DNA from: JAEULH01 sp963789785
GTDB taxonomy: Bacteria > Pseudomonadota > Alphaproteobacteria > Rhodospirillales > Defluviicoccaceae
Length of the DNA stretch: 64,000 nucleotides
Direction: 5' to 3'
NCBI GenBank assembly: GCA_963789785.1
Contig: CAWBNC010000017.1
Coordinates: 1-64,000, forward strand
The position numbers and the translations under genes were made by a program. The notes below the pieces were generated by a model that was not told the origin of the DNA, ran no database searches, and worked only from the letters and a program-made list of their open reading frames with translations. Below, one piece after another: positions 19,734-29,814 of the stretch (position 1 is its first letter; each line of letters opens with the position of its first letter).

Positions 19734-22727
19734 TCCTCTGCCGCTTCCGCCCCGGCCGACCATTCGCGAACGCGGGCGAGATGTTCGTAGTCGTCGAATT
19801 TCGGCGCCACCGCCGCGCGCGGGCGGGCCAGATAAGGCGTCTCCGCCAGGTCGAAGCGGGCGAGGAGCCTCCGGACGCCGTCGAGTGCCTCCTGACCCAG
19901 TGCGTTGACGTCGTCGCACTTCACCGCACAGCGCTCGCCGCCGTCGATCCTGCCGTGCAGGCGCCAGAACTCCAGCGCGGCGACCGGCGCCGCCGGCACG
20001 TCGGCGAATGCGCCGGCTTCCGCCATTGCCGCTTCGAGGGGAAGCTGCGGCGCGAAGCCCGCGCAGATCTCCCTTCCTTTCGGCGCGGCACCGGTCTTGT
20101 AATCGGTGATGACCAGACCGCCCTCGTCCAGCCGGCTGTCGATACGGTCGGCGCGCGCGCTGAGCACGAACGGCCCCGCCGGGCCGGCGAGCGTGAATTC
20201 GCCTTCGACCTCGCAGGCGACGGTGAAACGGCTCTCGCGGCTTTCCGCCTCGGCCGCGACGAACCAGCGGGCGATCCGCTCGAAGCGCGGCCACCAGAAG
20301 GCGCGGACGCTCGGGCGATCCTCGGTCTGCGCCAGCTCGTCGCGGCCGATCGCGAGCAGGCGGTCCAGCGCGCCGACCTGCAGCGGACCGGAAGGAAATG
20401 CCTCGATGAACCGGTCGAGCGCTCGGTGGACGAACTGACCGAAATCGGCGGCGGACGGATCCTCGTCGATCGGCTTCAGCCGCTTCAGCCTGAGGATATG
20501 GCGGGCGTAGATGCCGTAGGGGTTGCGCATCCACGCCTCGATCTGGGTTACCGAGAGCCGGCGCGGGCGGGCGGCGACGGGCGGGCGCGGCCGCGGCGGC
20601 TCGATCGGGCGAACCGCCACGGAGCGATCCAGGCCATCCTGCCACCGCAGGTGGAAGGAAGCATTGGCGAGCCAGTCATCATGCGCGGTGCCGCGCACCA
20701 CGTTTTCGAGGCGGACGAGCCAGCGCGCCGCAACCGTCGGTGCGCCCTCCACCCGCGCGGCGCGGGTGAGGTAGACCCTCGGCGCACAGAACGCTTGCGC
20801 GAAGTCGTGGGCGGACAGGCCGATGCGGCGCTCCGGCAACGGCAGGCCGAAGGTATCCATCATCTGCCGGCTCATCCACGGGCTGGCTTGCGCCTTGGCT
20901 GGCCAGGTGCCCTCATTGAGCCCGGCGAGAACTACGACATCCGCCGAGATCAGCCGCGCTTCCAGCGGGCCGAGGATGGCGAGGTGAGGATGGCGGCCGT
21001 AGCGGGGACGAACCGTGCGCCCGCTCATCAATTCCTCAAGCAGGGCAGGGTAGGCCGCGGCGGTCAGATGCGAAACGTCGCGCCCTGCCTCGCAGGCCTC
21101 CGCTGCGAAGGCTAGGGCTGCTTCGCCGGCATCGCCGCGCCACATCCGGTCGGCGCCTGGTTCTCCCTCGGCTTCGGTCAAGGCTTCGGCCAGCGCCAGG
21201 TGAGCGCCGAGCAGGTTCGGAAAGGGCTGCCTGCCGGGCGAAAGGATGGCTCCGGCCGGCGCAAGAACGCGGCCCAGCCGCGAGAGCAATTCCCGGCATG
21301 CGGCATCGCCGCCGGCTGCGTCAAGTGCGTCCCCGAGGCCATCAAGACCGGGGGCCGGGCGGGGCCCGCGCAGGACGGTCCGTTCGAGCCGGCGGACGGC
21401 CTGGCGGAAGGCGCTGGGCGTCATTCCGCAGGCGGCGAGCGGGTGCTTCAGGGCCGCAAGCAGCGACACCGGCGCCAGCCTGTCGGCCAGCATCCGGGCG
21501 GTCAGGCGGAGGAACGTGCCAGGCTCGGTCCTGTCCAGCGGCGTTCCGGCGCTGTCATCGACGGCAATCTCCCAGCGCCCGAGCTCTCCGGCCACCCGCC
21601 GGGCCAGAGTTCGGTCGGGCGTGATCAGCACGCCGCGCCGCGACTCAAAGAGCGCTTCCCGCAGGATGAGCGCGATCGTCCGGGCTTCCTCTTGCGGTGT
21701 TGGCGCGACGACCCGGACGCAATCCTCGAGTGCCTGCGCGAGGGGCGGCCAGGCTGCCGCCGCGTGAGCCGTCGCCGCCGGCCGCAGGGCCAGATCGATC
21801 AGCCGCGCGGCAGCGAAGCGTCGGCAGTGGGAGCGATGGCGCGGCGACCTCCGGCCAAGACCGGACAGCGGCGCGGGTCGTGCCGATGCGCTCGAGGAGC
21901 TGGGCCATGCCATACTGCGGATGAGACGGATCGAGCGCGGCCCAGGTGGGCTCGTCCGTGCGGGTATCGAGGCCGGGCAGGACGACGGCGCCTCGCGGCA
22001 GTGTAGCGATCACCGCGAGAAGCTCAGCCGTCGCCGGGACACTGCCGGTCGACCCGGCGGCGATCACCGGCCCCAAGGGCGGGCGTGCGCGCCAAGCCTC
22101 CGCTTGCGCCCAGAGCAGCCGGTTGCGCCGGTCGGCGGGATCGATCGCACCCTCCTCGGCGAGGATCCTGGGCCAATGCTCGGTGATCAGGCCGAGGAAT
22201 TCCAGCGTGATCTGCCAGTGGTGAGCGAAGTCTTCGGGCACCAGCGCGGCCAGGGTGGAAAAATCGAGACGCTCGGTGTGTACCTGGTCGATCAGGCGCC
22301 CGAGCTCGGCCGCGAGGCGTGCTGCCTGCTCCGGCGAAATTGCCTGCTTCCTTGCCTTCTTTTCCGCCGTCACCAGCCGGGCGAGGAGGAGCTGGCGGCG
22401 GAGCGCCGGGATTGCCGGGGGAATATCGGCCACAGCCGCCGCGTCGTATGCGTCTTCGTCCTCATCCGGCGAAGGTTCGAGGTCCGCTTCGTCGATGTTG
22501 CCGAGTGGTGTGATCCGCGGCAGGAGGAGCGGGCGGCCGCCGTTGGCTTCGACGAAGGCCTCCGTCAGGGCGCGGCAGGCCCGGCGCGTCGGCAGGAAGA
22601 TCCGCATCCGCGCCAGCGCCGCCGGATCTCTGCCCGCTGCGAATTCCGGTTCGGCGTAGAGCCCGTCGACCAGATCCTTAAGAAACGGCCGCTCGGGCGC
22701 GATGGTGAATATAGCGGTGCTGCTCAT
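19730..22727 (-). CDS. addB: Double-strand break repair protein AddB (one frameshift)
   Basis: The N-terminal part begins MSSTAIFTIAPERPFLKDLVDGL and has RIFLPTRRACRAL and VIAAGSTGSVPATAELL, as in alphaproteobacterial AddB. The C-terminal part holds VVVLAGLNEGTWPA and the nuclease motif GLVITDYKTG. The halves are joined by removing one base near 21816, giving 999 codons. AddB provides the second nuclease and an inactive helicase-like domain of the AddAB complex. Its start overlaps the stop of the MurU-like gene, and its stop overlaps the addA start, both by ATGA. Confidence 0.88.
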
Positions 22728-23522
22728 GGTTCCGCCGCCACGGCGTCGAGACGGGCAAGCTCGGCCTCCGCCAGGGCCAGGTCAGCGGGTGTGCCGACAT
22801 GGAACCAGCGCCCGTCGTGGCCGATGCCGAACAGCCGTCCGGCTGCGGCGGCGCGATCGTAGAGGATATTCAGGGAGAACGGCGGCGCGGGCGCAGCGGT
22901 GAACAGCCGTGGACTGAGGATCTGAATTCCGGCGAAAAGGAGCGGGGCGGTGCCATCGTCGGGGCGACGGCGAAGCTGCCCGTCCACGGCCATCAGGAAA
23001 TCGCCGTCGCCGTCATAGCCGAACGCGGTCCTCTGTCGGCTGCATCAACAGCAGCGCATCCATCGCGGCCTCATCCCAGGCGGCTGCGAGACAGTGCAGG
23101 GTCGGCTGTGGACCATCCAGCCACAGCACATCGCCGTTGATGACGAAGAACGGCGCCTCCCCCAGCAGCGGCAGGGCAAGCGCGACGCCGCCGCCCGTTT
23201 CCAGGCGATCCGCTTCTACCGAGACCCGGAACCGCGCCTTTTCGCCAGGACCCCGACCGGCCGCGGCGGATCCATCGCGGCCGCGCCGGGCGACATGATC
23301 GACGATCTGGTCCGCCAGGTAATGCGCGTTGACGACGATGTCGGCGACCCCGGCTGCGACAAGGCGGTCGAGCACCCGATCGAGCAGCGTCCGCCCGGCG
23401 ACCGCGATCAGCGGCTTGGGCCGCTGTTCGCTCAGCGGCCGCATGCGCAAGCCGAGGCCGGCGGCCAGCACCATTGCGTGGCGCGGCACCGCGCCGGCGC
23501 CGGCGGATGCGATCTTCGTCAT
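22724..23522 (-). CDS. murU: Sugar-1-phosphate nucleotidyltransferase, MurU-like (one frameshift)
   Basis: The N-terminal nucleotide-binding signature is MVLAAGLGLRMRPLSEQRPKPLI, followed by VNAHYLADQI, ETGGGVALALPLLG and FFVINGDVLW. The C-terminal half includes FAGIQILSPRLF and WFHVGTPADL. Removing one base in the GG at 23027-23028 joins DALLLMQPTED to AFGYDGDGDF and gives 265 residues. MurU makes UDP-MurNAc from MurNAc-1-phosphate in peptidoglycan recycling. The adjacent AmgK-like kinase supports this over mannose-1-phosphate guanylyltransferase, the common database name. Start and stop overlap the neighbouring genes by ATGA. Confidence 0.82.
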
Positions 23523-24571
23523 TGCGCCGCCGCTTCCAAGGGCGGTGCGACGCGTTTGTCCGCAGACACGTAGCGTTCGAACCATCGCGCCACCGGGGCC
23601 AGCGCCGGATGTTCAAGGGCGCGTTCAAGAAGTCGCCAGACCCGAGGGATATGAACCAGATAGCCGTGCTTCTTGTCACGCCGGCTGAGCCGGGTGAAGA
23701 TGCCGATCACCTTGGCGTGGCGTTGGGCGGCGAGGATCGCGTACGTCGTCTCGAAGCCTTCCGCGTCGCTCGGATGCGCGCGCTCAAGATAGCGGTTTAG
23801 CGTGGCCACGCGCAGAGGCGCGGCGATGTCGCGGCGTGCGTCCTCGAGCAGCGACATCAGATCGTAGGCCGCCGCGCCGGCGACCGCGTCCTGGAAGTCG
23901 AGCAGGCCGCAGGCGGCAATGCCCGGACGATCCGCCAGCCGCAGCAGGTTGTCGACATGGTAGTCGCGCAGAACCAGGGTCGGCGGCTGGGCCATGACGA
24001 TCGGCAGCATCATCTCCCAGACGGCCACATAGGCGGCGCGCGCGCCGGCCGGGAGCGGCCGGGCCAGAACCGCGGGCAGATGCCAGTCGACGAGCAGCAG
24101 CGCTTCATCGACCAGTCGGCGGACGTCGTAGCGGGGAAGGCCGGGCGGGATCGCGCGGTCGGCGCTTAAATGGTGAACATGGGAGAGGACATCGACGGCG
24201 AGGGCGTAGAGCGCTGGCTCGTCGGCGTCGGCCAGCAGAAGCCGGGTGAACGTGTCGTCGCCCAGATCCTCCAGAAGCAGCAGCCCGTCGTCGAGGTCGG
24301 CGGCGTAGATCTCCGGCGCGCTCAGGCCAAGCCCGCGCAGGTGCCCCGCGATCCGGACGAAGGGGCGGACATCCTCGTGTTCCGGCGGCGCGTCCATCAG
24401 TACGGCCCGCCTGTGGCCGTCGCGCAGTCGGCGGTAGCTGCGAAACGAGGCGTCGCCGGCCAGCGGGCGCAGGGCGGCGGCGTCCCAGCCTTCGGCGGCG
24501 AGAAAGCGGGCTACCCGCAGCGAACGCTCAGCCAAATCCAGCCTCGTCCAGTCGTTGCCGCCAGTGGCCAT
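23519..24571 (-). CDS. amgK: Phosphotransferase, AmgK-like (N-acetylmuramate/N-acetylglucosamine kinase)
   Basis: This is an aminoglycoside-phosphotransferase-fold protein with GDASFRSYRR in the glycine-rich loop, the catalytic loop LVLRDYHVDNLL and the metal segment GLLDFQDAVAG. Those three match AmgK, which phosphorylates MurNAc at C1 for MurU. I took the ATG at 24571 (MATGGNDWTRLDLAERS), so the gene overlaps the end of tsaE by 44 bases; an upstream in-frame start would overlap more. The stop is fused to the murU start by ATGA. Length is about 350 residues, normal for the family. Confidence 0.82.
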   Translation of the reverse strand: MATGGNDWTRLDLAERSLRVARFLAAEGWDAAALRPLAGDASFRSYRRLRDGHRRAVLMDAPPEHEDVRPFVRIAGHLRGLGLSAPEIYAADLDDGLLLLEDLGDDTFTRLLLADADEPALYALAVDVLSHVHHLSADRAIPPGLPRYDVRRLVDEALLLVDWHLPAVLARPLPAGARAAYVAVWEMMLPIVMAQPPTLVLRDYHVDNLLRLADRPGIAACGLLDFQDAVAGAAAYDLMSLLEDARRDIAAPLRVATLNRYLERAHPSDAEGFETTYAILAAQRHAKVIGIFTRLSRRDKKHGYLVHIPRVWRLLERALEHPALAPVARWFERYVSADKRVAPPLEAAAQ

Positions 24572-25097
24572 GGCCGGTGAAGGTGAGCTGGCGCGCGGTC
24601 GTTGTCTCCGGCACATCGGCCAGGACAAGGTCGAGACGCCGCGCGGGAAGATACGGTCCCAGCCGGTCGGGCCATTCGATCAGCGAAATACCACTGGCGA
24701 AGGCGTCCTCGATGCCGAGCTCCAGGGCCTCTTCTGCCCCTTCAAGGCGAAACAGGTCGAAGTGGAAAATGTCCCCGGCGGCAGGTTCGGCTGCCTCGTA
24801 GATCTGCACCAGGGTGAACGTCGGGCTCGGCACTTCGACCGGCGCGCCGAGGCGGGCGCGGACGAAGGCGCGGGCGAAGACGGTCTTGCCGACGCCGAGT
24901 CCGCCCCACAGGGCAATCACGTCGCCCGGGCGGGCGACGTCTGCCAGCCGCGCGGCGACCGCGTTCGTCGCATCTTCGTCGACCAGCGTCAGGACGGGCA
25001 CGGCGCCGTCGGCCTGAGGTTCCGCCGGGTGCAAACGCGCCGCCGCCCGATCATCCGGCTGGCCGGCCGTGGTCGCTGGTTGAACGTGGACGTGCAT
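24528..25097 (-). CDS. tsaE: tRNA t6A37 biosynthesis ATPase TsaE
   Basis: The protein has the P-loop GGLGVGKTVFARAF, PSPTFTLVQIYE, FHFDLFRL and GISLIEWPDRLG, all diagnostic for TsaE. TsaE works with TsaB and TsaD to make threonylcarbamoyladenosine in ANN-decoding tRNAs. The start is the ATG at 25097 after GAAGG; upstream in-frame starts would add an unrelated N-terminus. It heads the minus-strand run tsaE-amgK-murU-addB-addA and is divergent from the ferredoxin reductase gene with only 61 bases between. Confidence 0.9.
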   Translation of the reverse strand: MHVHVQPATTAGQPDDRAAARLHPAEPQADGAVPVLTLVDEDATNAVAARLADVARPGDVIALWGGLGVGKTVFARAFVRARLGAPVEVPSPTFTLVQIYEAAEPAAGDIFHFDLFRLEGAEEALELGIEDAFASGISLIEWPDRLGPYLPARRLDLVLADVPETTTARQLTFTGHGHWRQRLDEAGFG

Positions 25098-25158
25098 ACC
25101 TTCATGATATCGACCATAACCATCGAACAGAACTATACACGCCTTTCGCGGAGCCTTC

Positions 25159-26193
25159 ATGCCCGACCAGCCCCTTCGTACCGACGTCGCCGTCATCGGC
25201 GCCGGACCCGTCGGCCTGTTCGCCGTTTTCGAATGCGGGATGCTGAACATGCACTGTCACGTCATCGATGCGCTTGACGCGCCGGGCGGCCAGTGCACAG
25301 CGTTGTATCCTGAAAAGCCCATCTACGACATTCCCGGCTATCCGGCGATCCTCGCCCATGAGCTGGTCGACAGGCTGTATGCGCAGGCGGCTCCCTTTGA
25401 TCCGGTTTTCCATCTCGGCGAGCAGGTCGAGGGGCTCAGCGAAAACGAGCGCGGCCGCTGGCTGCTGACGACAACGAAGGGCACACGCATCGAGGCGGCG
25501 GCGGTGATCATTGCCGCCGGAGTCGGCGCCTTCGGGCCCAACCGGCCGCCGCTGTCGCACATCGAGGAGTATGAGGGCCAGGGCGAGGGTCGGGGCGTTC
25601 ATTATCTCGTCCGCCGCCGCGAGGATTTTCGCGGTCGTCGGGTGGTTATTGCCGGCGGCGGCAACTCGGCCGTCGACTGGGCCCTGTCGTTGGCCGAGGT
25701 CGCGGCCTCGGTCGCGGTGGTCCACCGCCGTGCGAAGTTCCGCGCCGCCCCCAACTCCGTGCTCAGGCTCGGTCAGCTCGCGGGCGAAGGACGAATCGAT
25801 CTCGTCGTGCCGTTCCAGCTGCACGGCCTCGCCGGGGCCAACGGACAACTGGAGTCGGTCATCGTCAGCGATCTCGACGGCAAGCGGCGGACCCTTCCGG
25901 CCGACGCCCTGCTGCCCTTCTTCGGCCTTGCGCAGAACCTCGGCCCGATCGCCGACTGGGGGCTGAACCTCCACCGAAACCTGATCCGGGTCGATCCATC
26001 GTCATGCGGGACCGGCCGAGCCGGCCTTTACGCGGTTGGCGATATTGTCACCTATCCGGGCAAGCTCAAGTTGATTCTCACCGGCTTTGCCGAGGCTGCG
26101 GCCGCCGCGCACGCGGCGTACGCCCAGGTGCACCCCGGCGAAGCGTTGCACTTCGAATATTCCACTACCAAGGGCCTGCCCGCCCACACCTGA
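25159..26193 (+). CDS. Ferredoxin-NADP+ reductase, thioredoxin-reductase-like (type 2)
   Basis: The 344-residue flavoprotein has an N-terminal FAD motif GAGPVGLFAVFECGM, then GGQCTALYPEKPIYDIPG, the NADPH motif AGGGNSAVDWAL, and the C-terminal LYAVGDIVTYPGKLKLI. The CxxC pair of thioredoxin reductase is absent, as in the homodimeric TrxR-like ferredoxin-NADP reductases. It exchanges electrons between NADPH and ferredoxin or flavodoxin. GGAG precedes the ATG. It is monocistronic, divergent from tsaE. Confidence 0.88.
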   Translation: MPDQPLRTDVAVIGAGPVGLFAVFECGMLNMHCHVIDALDAPGGQCTALYPEKPIYDIPGYPAILAHELVDRLYAQAAPFDPVFHLGEQVEGLSENERGRWLLTTTKGTRIEAAAVIIAAGVGAFGPNRPPLSHIEEYEGQGEGRGVHYLVRRREDFRGRRVVIAGGGNSAVDWALSLAEVAASVAVVHRRAKFRAAPNSVLRLGQLAGEGRIDLVVPFQLHGLAGANGQLESVIVSDLDGKRRTLPADALLPFFGLAQNLGPIADWGLNLHRNLIRVDPSSCGTGRAGLYAVGDIVTYPGKLKLILTGFAEAAAAAHAAYAQVHPGEALHFEYSTTKGLPAHT

Positions 26194-26262
26194 TTGCGCC
26201 ACGGCGGGCATTGCCACGGCGTCGCCGCAGCTCGTGGCGCCAGCCGCCGCTGCTGCCGGCGA

Positions 26263-28056
26263 TCAGGCAGCCTCGTTCACGTCGTCCAGCAGAGCCTCGA
26301 TCCGGCTCGGGTCAGTTTCGCTCATGATCAGGTTGGCGCATCGGACCGCCGAGGCCCTGTCGATGCCGAGAATCCGCCGCTTGACCGCGGGGATGCTGCT
26401 TGCCGTCATCGACAGTTCGCGGAAACCGAGTCCCACCAGCAGCGCAGTGAAGCGCGGTTCGCCGGCGACCTCGCCGCAGATGCTGATCGGGATCCGCGCG
26501 CGGACCGCCGCGGCGCTGGCAAACTGGATCAGACGCAGAACGGCGGGGTGGAGCGGGTTGTAGAGGTGGGCGACGTGCTCGTCGCTGCGGTCGATGGCCA
26601 GCGTGTACATGGTCAGGTCGTTCGAGCCGATGGCGAAAAAGTCGCTGACCTGGGCGAGAGCGTCCGCGGAAAGCGCGGCCCCGGGAACCTCGATCATGGT
26701 TCCGAGCGGGGGCAGGGGATGGGGAATATGCTCGTTGCGCCGGTGCAACGAGCGCGCGGCGCGGGCAAGCAGGCCGCGGGCGGTCCTGATCTCCTGGACC
26801 GAGGTCACCATCGGCAGCAGAATCTGCACCGGCCCGTGGGCGAAAGCGCGAAGGATCGCGCGAAACTGGATCTCGAGCAGCTCGGGATAGGCGATGGACA
26901 GCCGGATGCCCCGCAGTCCGAGCGCCGACGCGGCGCTGTCGCCGAGCCGGCTGATCATATCGCTGGAGCTCTTGTCGCCGCCGAGATCCAGCGTCCGGAT
27001 CGTCACCGGCCGGCCGTGGGCGCGCTCGACAACGTCGATCAGGGCGGCGGCCTGCTCGTCCTCGCTGGGGATCGCCGGCCGATTTAGAAACAGGAACTCC
27101 GTCCGTAACAGACCGACCCCCTCAGCGCCGGCATTGGCGACGGCGTCCATTTCGAACGGCAGTTCGACGTTGGCGCGCAGGCTGATGCCGATCCCGTCGC
27201 GGGTCAGGGCCGGCCGCTTGGCCAGCCGGCGGAGCTGTTTGCGTTCGGCCTTGCGCTGATCGATCCGGCGGCGGAGGGTAAGCAGCGAATCCGCGGACGG
27301 ATGAACGATAATCTCGCCGCGATCGCCATCGATGGCGATTTGGTCACCGTTCTCGATTTCACCGAGCGCGCTGCCGGCGCCCAGCACCGCGGGAAGGCCA
27401 AGGGCGCGCGCCATGATCGCGGTGTGGCCCTGCGGGCTGCCGATCTGGGCGGCGAGCCCGACGACGACGTCCGGATCGAGTTGGGCGGCATCAGCCGGCG
27501 TCAACTCCTCGGCAACAAGGATGCAGCCCTTGGCCGGCGCCGCGATCCGCTTGACGGTCTCTTTTTTGAGCAGGAAGGCGATCAGGCGATTGCCGATCTC
27601 GCGGATGTCATCGACACGCGCCGAAAGATACGGATCGTCCATCTGCTTGAAGGCCTCGGTGATGAGACCGACCTCGATGCGGATCGCATCCTCGGCGTTG
27701 ATCCGCTCGTTTCTGATCCGCGCCAGGGCACCGCGCACCAGCCGCGAGTCCTTGAGGATGTGCACATAAGCGTCGAACAAGTAGCCGAGCTCTTCGCCGC
27801 CCATTTCCGGTATCAGCTTGGCCCGGCTTGCCGCTCGTGCCTTGATGCGAGAAATGCGCCGCCGCGCCCTGGCGATAGCAGCCGTCAGGCGTCGCTGTTC
27901 GTCCTCGACACGCTGCGCGGCGATACGATACCGCGGAATGTGGAGTCTGTCCGGCTCACGGACATGGGCGCGGCCGAGAACGACGCCGGGCGCGGCCGCG
28001 AGTCCGTGGATGATCCGCTCGTTGCGAACGCGATCGTCGCGAACGTATTCCGACAT
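26263..28056 (-). CDS. ptsI: Phosphoenolpyruvate-protein phosphotransferase (PTS enzyme I)
   Basis: The 597-residue protein starts after GGAAGG. It has the EI N-terminal domain with the phospho-acceptor H211 in QGHTAIMARALGLPAV, the PEP-binding barrel with TIRTLDLGGDK and LRGIRLS, and the catalytic cysteine in ISICGEVAG. There is no GAF domain, so it is not PtsP. It takes phosphate from PEP and passes it to HPr. It ends the minus-strand regulatory PTS run, 69 bases after ptsH. No sugar-specific EIIB/C gene is present. Confidence 0.93.
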   Translation of the reverse strand: MSEYVRDDRVRNERIIHGLAAAPGVVLGRAHVREPDRLHIPRYRIAAQRVEDEQRRLTAAIARARRRISRIKARAASRAKLIPEMGGEELGYLFDAYVHILKDSRLVRGALARIRNERINAEDAIRIEVGLITEAFKQMDDPYLSARVDDIREIGNRLIAFLLKKETVKRIAAPAKGCILVAEELTPADAAQLDPDVVVGLAAQIGSPQGHTAIMARALGLPAVLGAGSALGEIENGDQIAIDGDRGEIIVHPSADSLLTLRRRIDQRKAERKQLRRLAKRPALTRDGIGISLRANVELPFEMDAVANAGAEGVGLLRTEFLFLNRPAIPSEDEQAAALIDVVERAHGRPVTIRTLDLGGDKSSSDMISRLGDSAASALGLRGIRLSIAYPELLEIQFRAILRAFAHGPVQILLPMVTSVQEIRTARGLLARAARSLHRRNEHIPHPLPPLGTMIEVPGAALSADALAQVSDFFAIGSNDLTMYTLAIDRSDEHVAHLYNPLHPAVLRLIQFASAAAVRARIPISICGEVAGEPRFTALLVGLGFRELSMTASSIPAVKRRILGIDRASAVRCANLIMSETDPSRIEALLDDVNEAA

Positions 28057-28125
28057 TGCCTTCCCTGATCGCCGATTGACATCGGTCTATCTTTCGCCGG
28101 CGAACGCACCAGCCTTGCAAGCATA

Positions 28126-28419
28126 TCAGTCTTCTTCAAAGCGCGCTTCGATGATGTTGCTCAGAACCTCGATCGCCTCCTGCTTCTCACGGCCGGACGC
28201 CGTGATTTCGAGTTCCGTACCCGGCCCCGCAGCCAGCATCATCAGGCCGAGGATGGAGAGCCCGGACACCGTCTGGCCGCGCTTGGTCACCGTGACCTCG
28301 GCATCGAAACCCGCGGCCAGCTTGACGAACTTGGCCGCCGCCCGAGCGTGCAGGCCGCGCCGGTTGGCAATCACCGCGACACAGCGCAAGGTGTCGCCGT
28401 CGCCGCTCACATCCCCCAT
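28126..28419 (-). CDS. ptsH: Phosphocarrier protein HPr
   Basis: The 97-residue protein carries the EI-dependent phospho-site H24 in RRGLHARAAAKF and the HprK target Ser55 in GLSILGLMMLA. Relay of phosphate from enzyme I to the EIIA of the adjacent gene is the expected role. An unusual N-terminal extension of about eight residues (MGDVSGDG) precedes the fold, and an internal GTG at codon 4 is another possible start. It lies eight bases after the EIIA gene. Confidence 0.93.
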   Translation of the reverse strand: MGDVSGDGDTLRCVAVIANRRGLHARAAAKFVKLAAGFDAEVTVTKRGQTVSGLSILGLMMLAAGPGTELEITASGREKQEAIEVLSNIIEARFEED

Positions 28420-28427
28420 AACCCGTG

Positions 28428-28835
28428 TTAGGACTCCTCCTGGGTGAGCAACCGGGAGGCGATGTTGATGTACTTCCGGCCCGCCTCCTGGGCGCTCTGC
28501 GCAGCTTCCTCCAGCGATTCGGTCTGGCGGACGCTGGCCAGCTTGACGAGCATCGGCAGGTTGACGCCGGCGATGACCTCGACGTTGGCCTTGTCCATGA
28601 TCGAGATCGCAAGGTTGGAGGGGGTGCCGCCAAACATATCGGTCAGCAGGATCACGCCGTTGCCCTCCTCGGCCCGCGCCACGGCTTCCAAAATGTAGGA
28701 GCGCTGCTGCTCCATGTCGTCATCGGGACCGATGCAGACGCCGTTCATGTTCGCCTGCGGCCCGACGACATGCTCGAGCGCGGAGATCAACTCCACGGCA
28801 AGCCGTCCGTGCGTGACGAGGACCAGTCCAATCAT
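28428..28835 (-). CDS. PTS mannose-type EIIA component
   Basis: The EIIA-Man fold of about 135 residues has phospho-acceptor H9 (VLVTHGRLA) and the conserved VILLTDMFGGTPSN and VIAGVNLPMLV. The ATG at 28835 starts the fold directly; an upstream in-frame start would only add linker. In alphaproteobacteria this protein lacks a permease partner and acts as the last member of a regulatory phosphorelay. It lies between rapZ and ptsH. Confidence 0.9.
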   Translation of the reverse strand: MIGLVLVTHGRLAVELISALEHVVGPQANMNGVCIGPDDDMEQQRSYILEAVARAEEGNGVILLTDMFGGTPSNLAISIMDKANVEVIAGVNLPMLVKLASVRQTESLEEAAQSAQEAGRKYINIASRLLTQEES

Positions 28836-28869
28836 ACCAGTGCGCGATCCTTCGCCGCGGAGGTCATGC

Positions 28870-29814
28870 TCATATGGGCAGCCGGTCGAGCCCACGATGT
28901 TCGATTAGCACGTGCTGCCCTGACGTTTCGAGCCATGCAGCGAGACGTTCGACGACAAAAACGGAACGGTGTCGACCGCCAGTGCAGCCCACTGCGATCG
29001 TCAAGTACGTCTTCCCTTCGGCAGCGTAACGCGGCAGCAGCGGTTCGAGAAGCGTTGTCAGCGATGAAAAGAACGGCGCGAACGCGGGTTCATCGGCCAG
29101 AAACGCGGCGACCGGCGGATCGCGACCCGTCAGCGGCCGAAGCTCCGGCTGATAATGCGGGTTGTTGAGAAAGCGCACGTCGAAGACGAGATCCGCGTCC
29201 CGCGGCAGGCCGAGCGCGTACGAGAACGAGGTGACGAGAATAACAAGGCCGGGCTTGATGCTGCTGGCAAAAGTGCCAGCCAACCGACGCTTCAGCGCCC
29301 CCGGTGAAAGCCCGGTCGTGTCGATGATCAGATCGGCGCGGGCCCGCAACGGCACCATGATCTGACGCTCGGTGGCGATGCCATCGAGAAGCGGACGATC
29401 GACGGCGAGGGGGTGGCGATGGCGGCTTGCCTTGTAGCGTCGGCACAGCTCGTCATCATCGCAGGACAAAAAGACGACCTTGAGGTCGAGGTCGGCAAGA
29501 TTGTCGAGCCGCGCCACTTCCGCCATGAGCGCCTCGATCGTGAAGTCGCGGGTCCGAACGTCGACCCCGACCGCGAGTAGGCGATCACCGGCAAGTGCGG
29601 CGCAACCGGCCGCTGGCACCAGCTTTTCGAACAGAGCCAACGGCAGCTGGTCGATGGAATCGCAGCCGAGATCCTGAAGGGCCTTCAGCGCCGCGGTCTT
29701 TCCGGCGCCGGACAGTCCGGTGACGAGCAGCAGCCTGTTCTCTGCCGACGGACCGGCCGACCGCCGACGCTCCTCTGCTTTCGGCGGGGGCGAGGCCTGC
29801 GCGATTTCCGTCAT
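28870..29814 (-). CDS. rapZ: RapZ-type nucleotide-binding regulator
   Basis: This is a P-loop protein of about 314 residues with LLLVTGLSGAGKTAALKALQDLG, FLSCDDDELCRRY, VRFLNNPHY and the C-terminal GCTGGRHRSV that forms the RNA/metabolite domain in E. coli RapZ. There it guides RNase E-dependent decay of GlmZ; in alphaproteobacteria the target is not known. The ATG overlaps the hprK stop (ATGA). About 25 residues at the N-terminus (PPPKAEERRRSAG) are disordered. Confidence 0.9.
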   Translation of the reverse strand: MTEIAQASPPPKAEERRRSAGPSAENRLLLVTGLSGAGKTAALKALQDLGCDSIDQLPLALFEKLVPAAGCAALAGDRLLAVGVDVRTRDFTIEALMAEVARLDNLADLDLKVVFLSCDDDELCRRYKASRHRHPLAVDRPLLDGIATERQIMVPLRARADLIIDTTGLSPGALKRRLAGTFASSIKPGLVILVTSFSYALGLPRDADLVFDVRFLNNPHYQPELRPLTGRDPPVAAFLADEPAFAPFFSSLTTLLEPLLPRYAAEGKTYLTIAVGCTGGRHRSVFVVERLAAWLETSGQHVLIEHRGLDRLPI

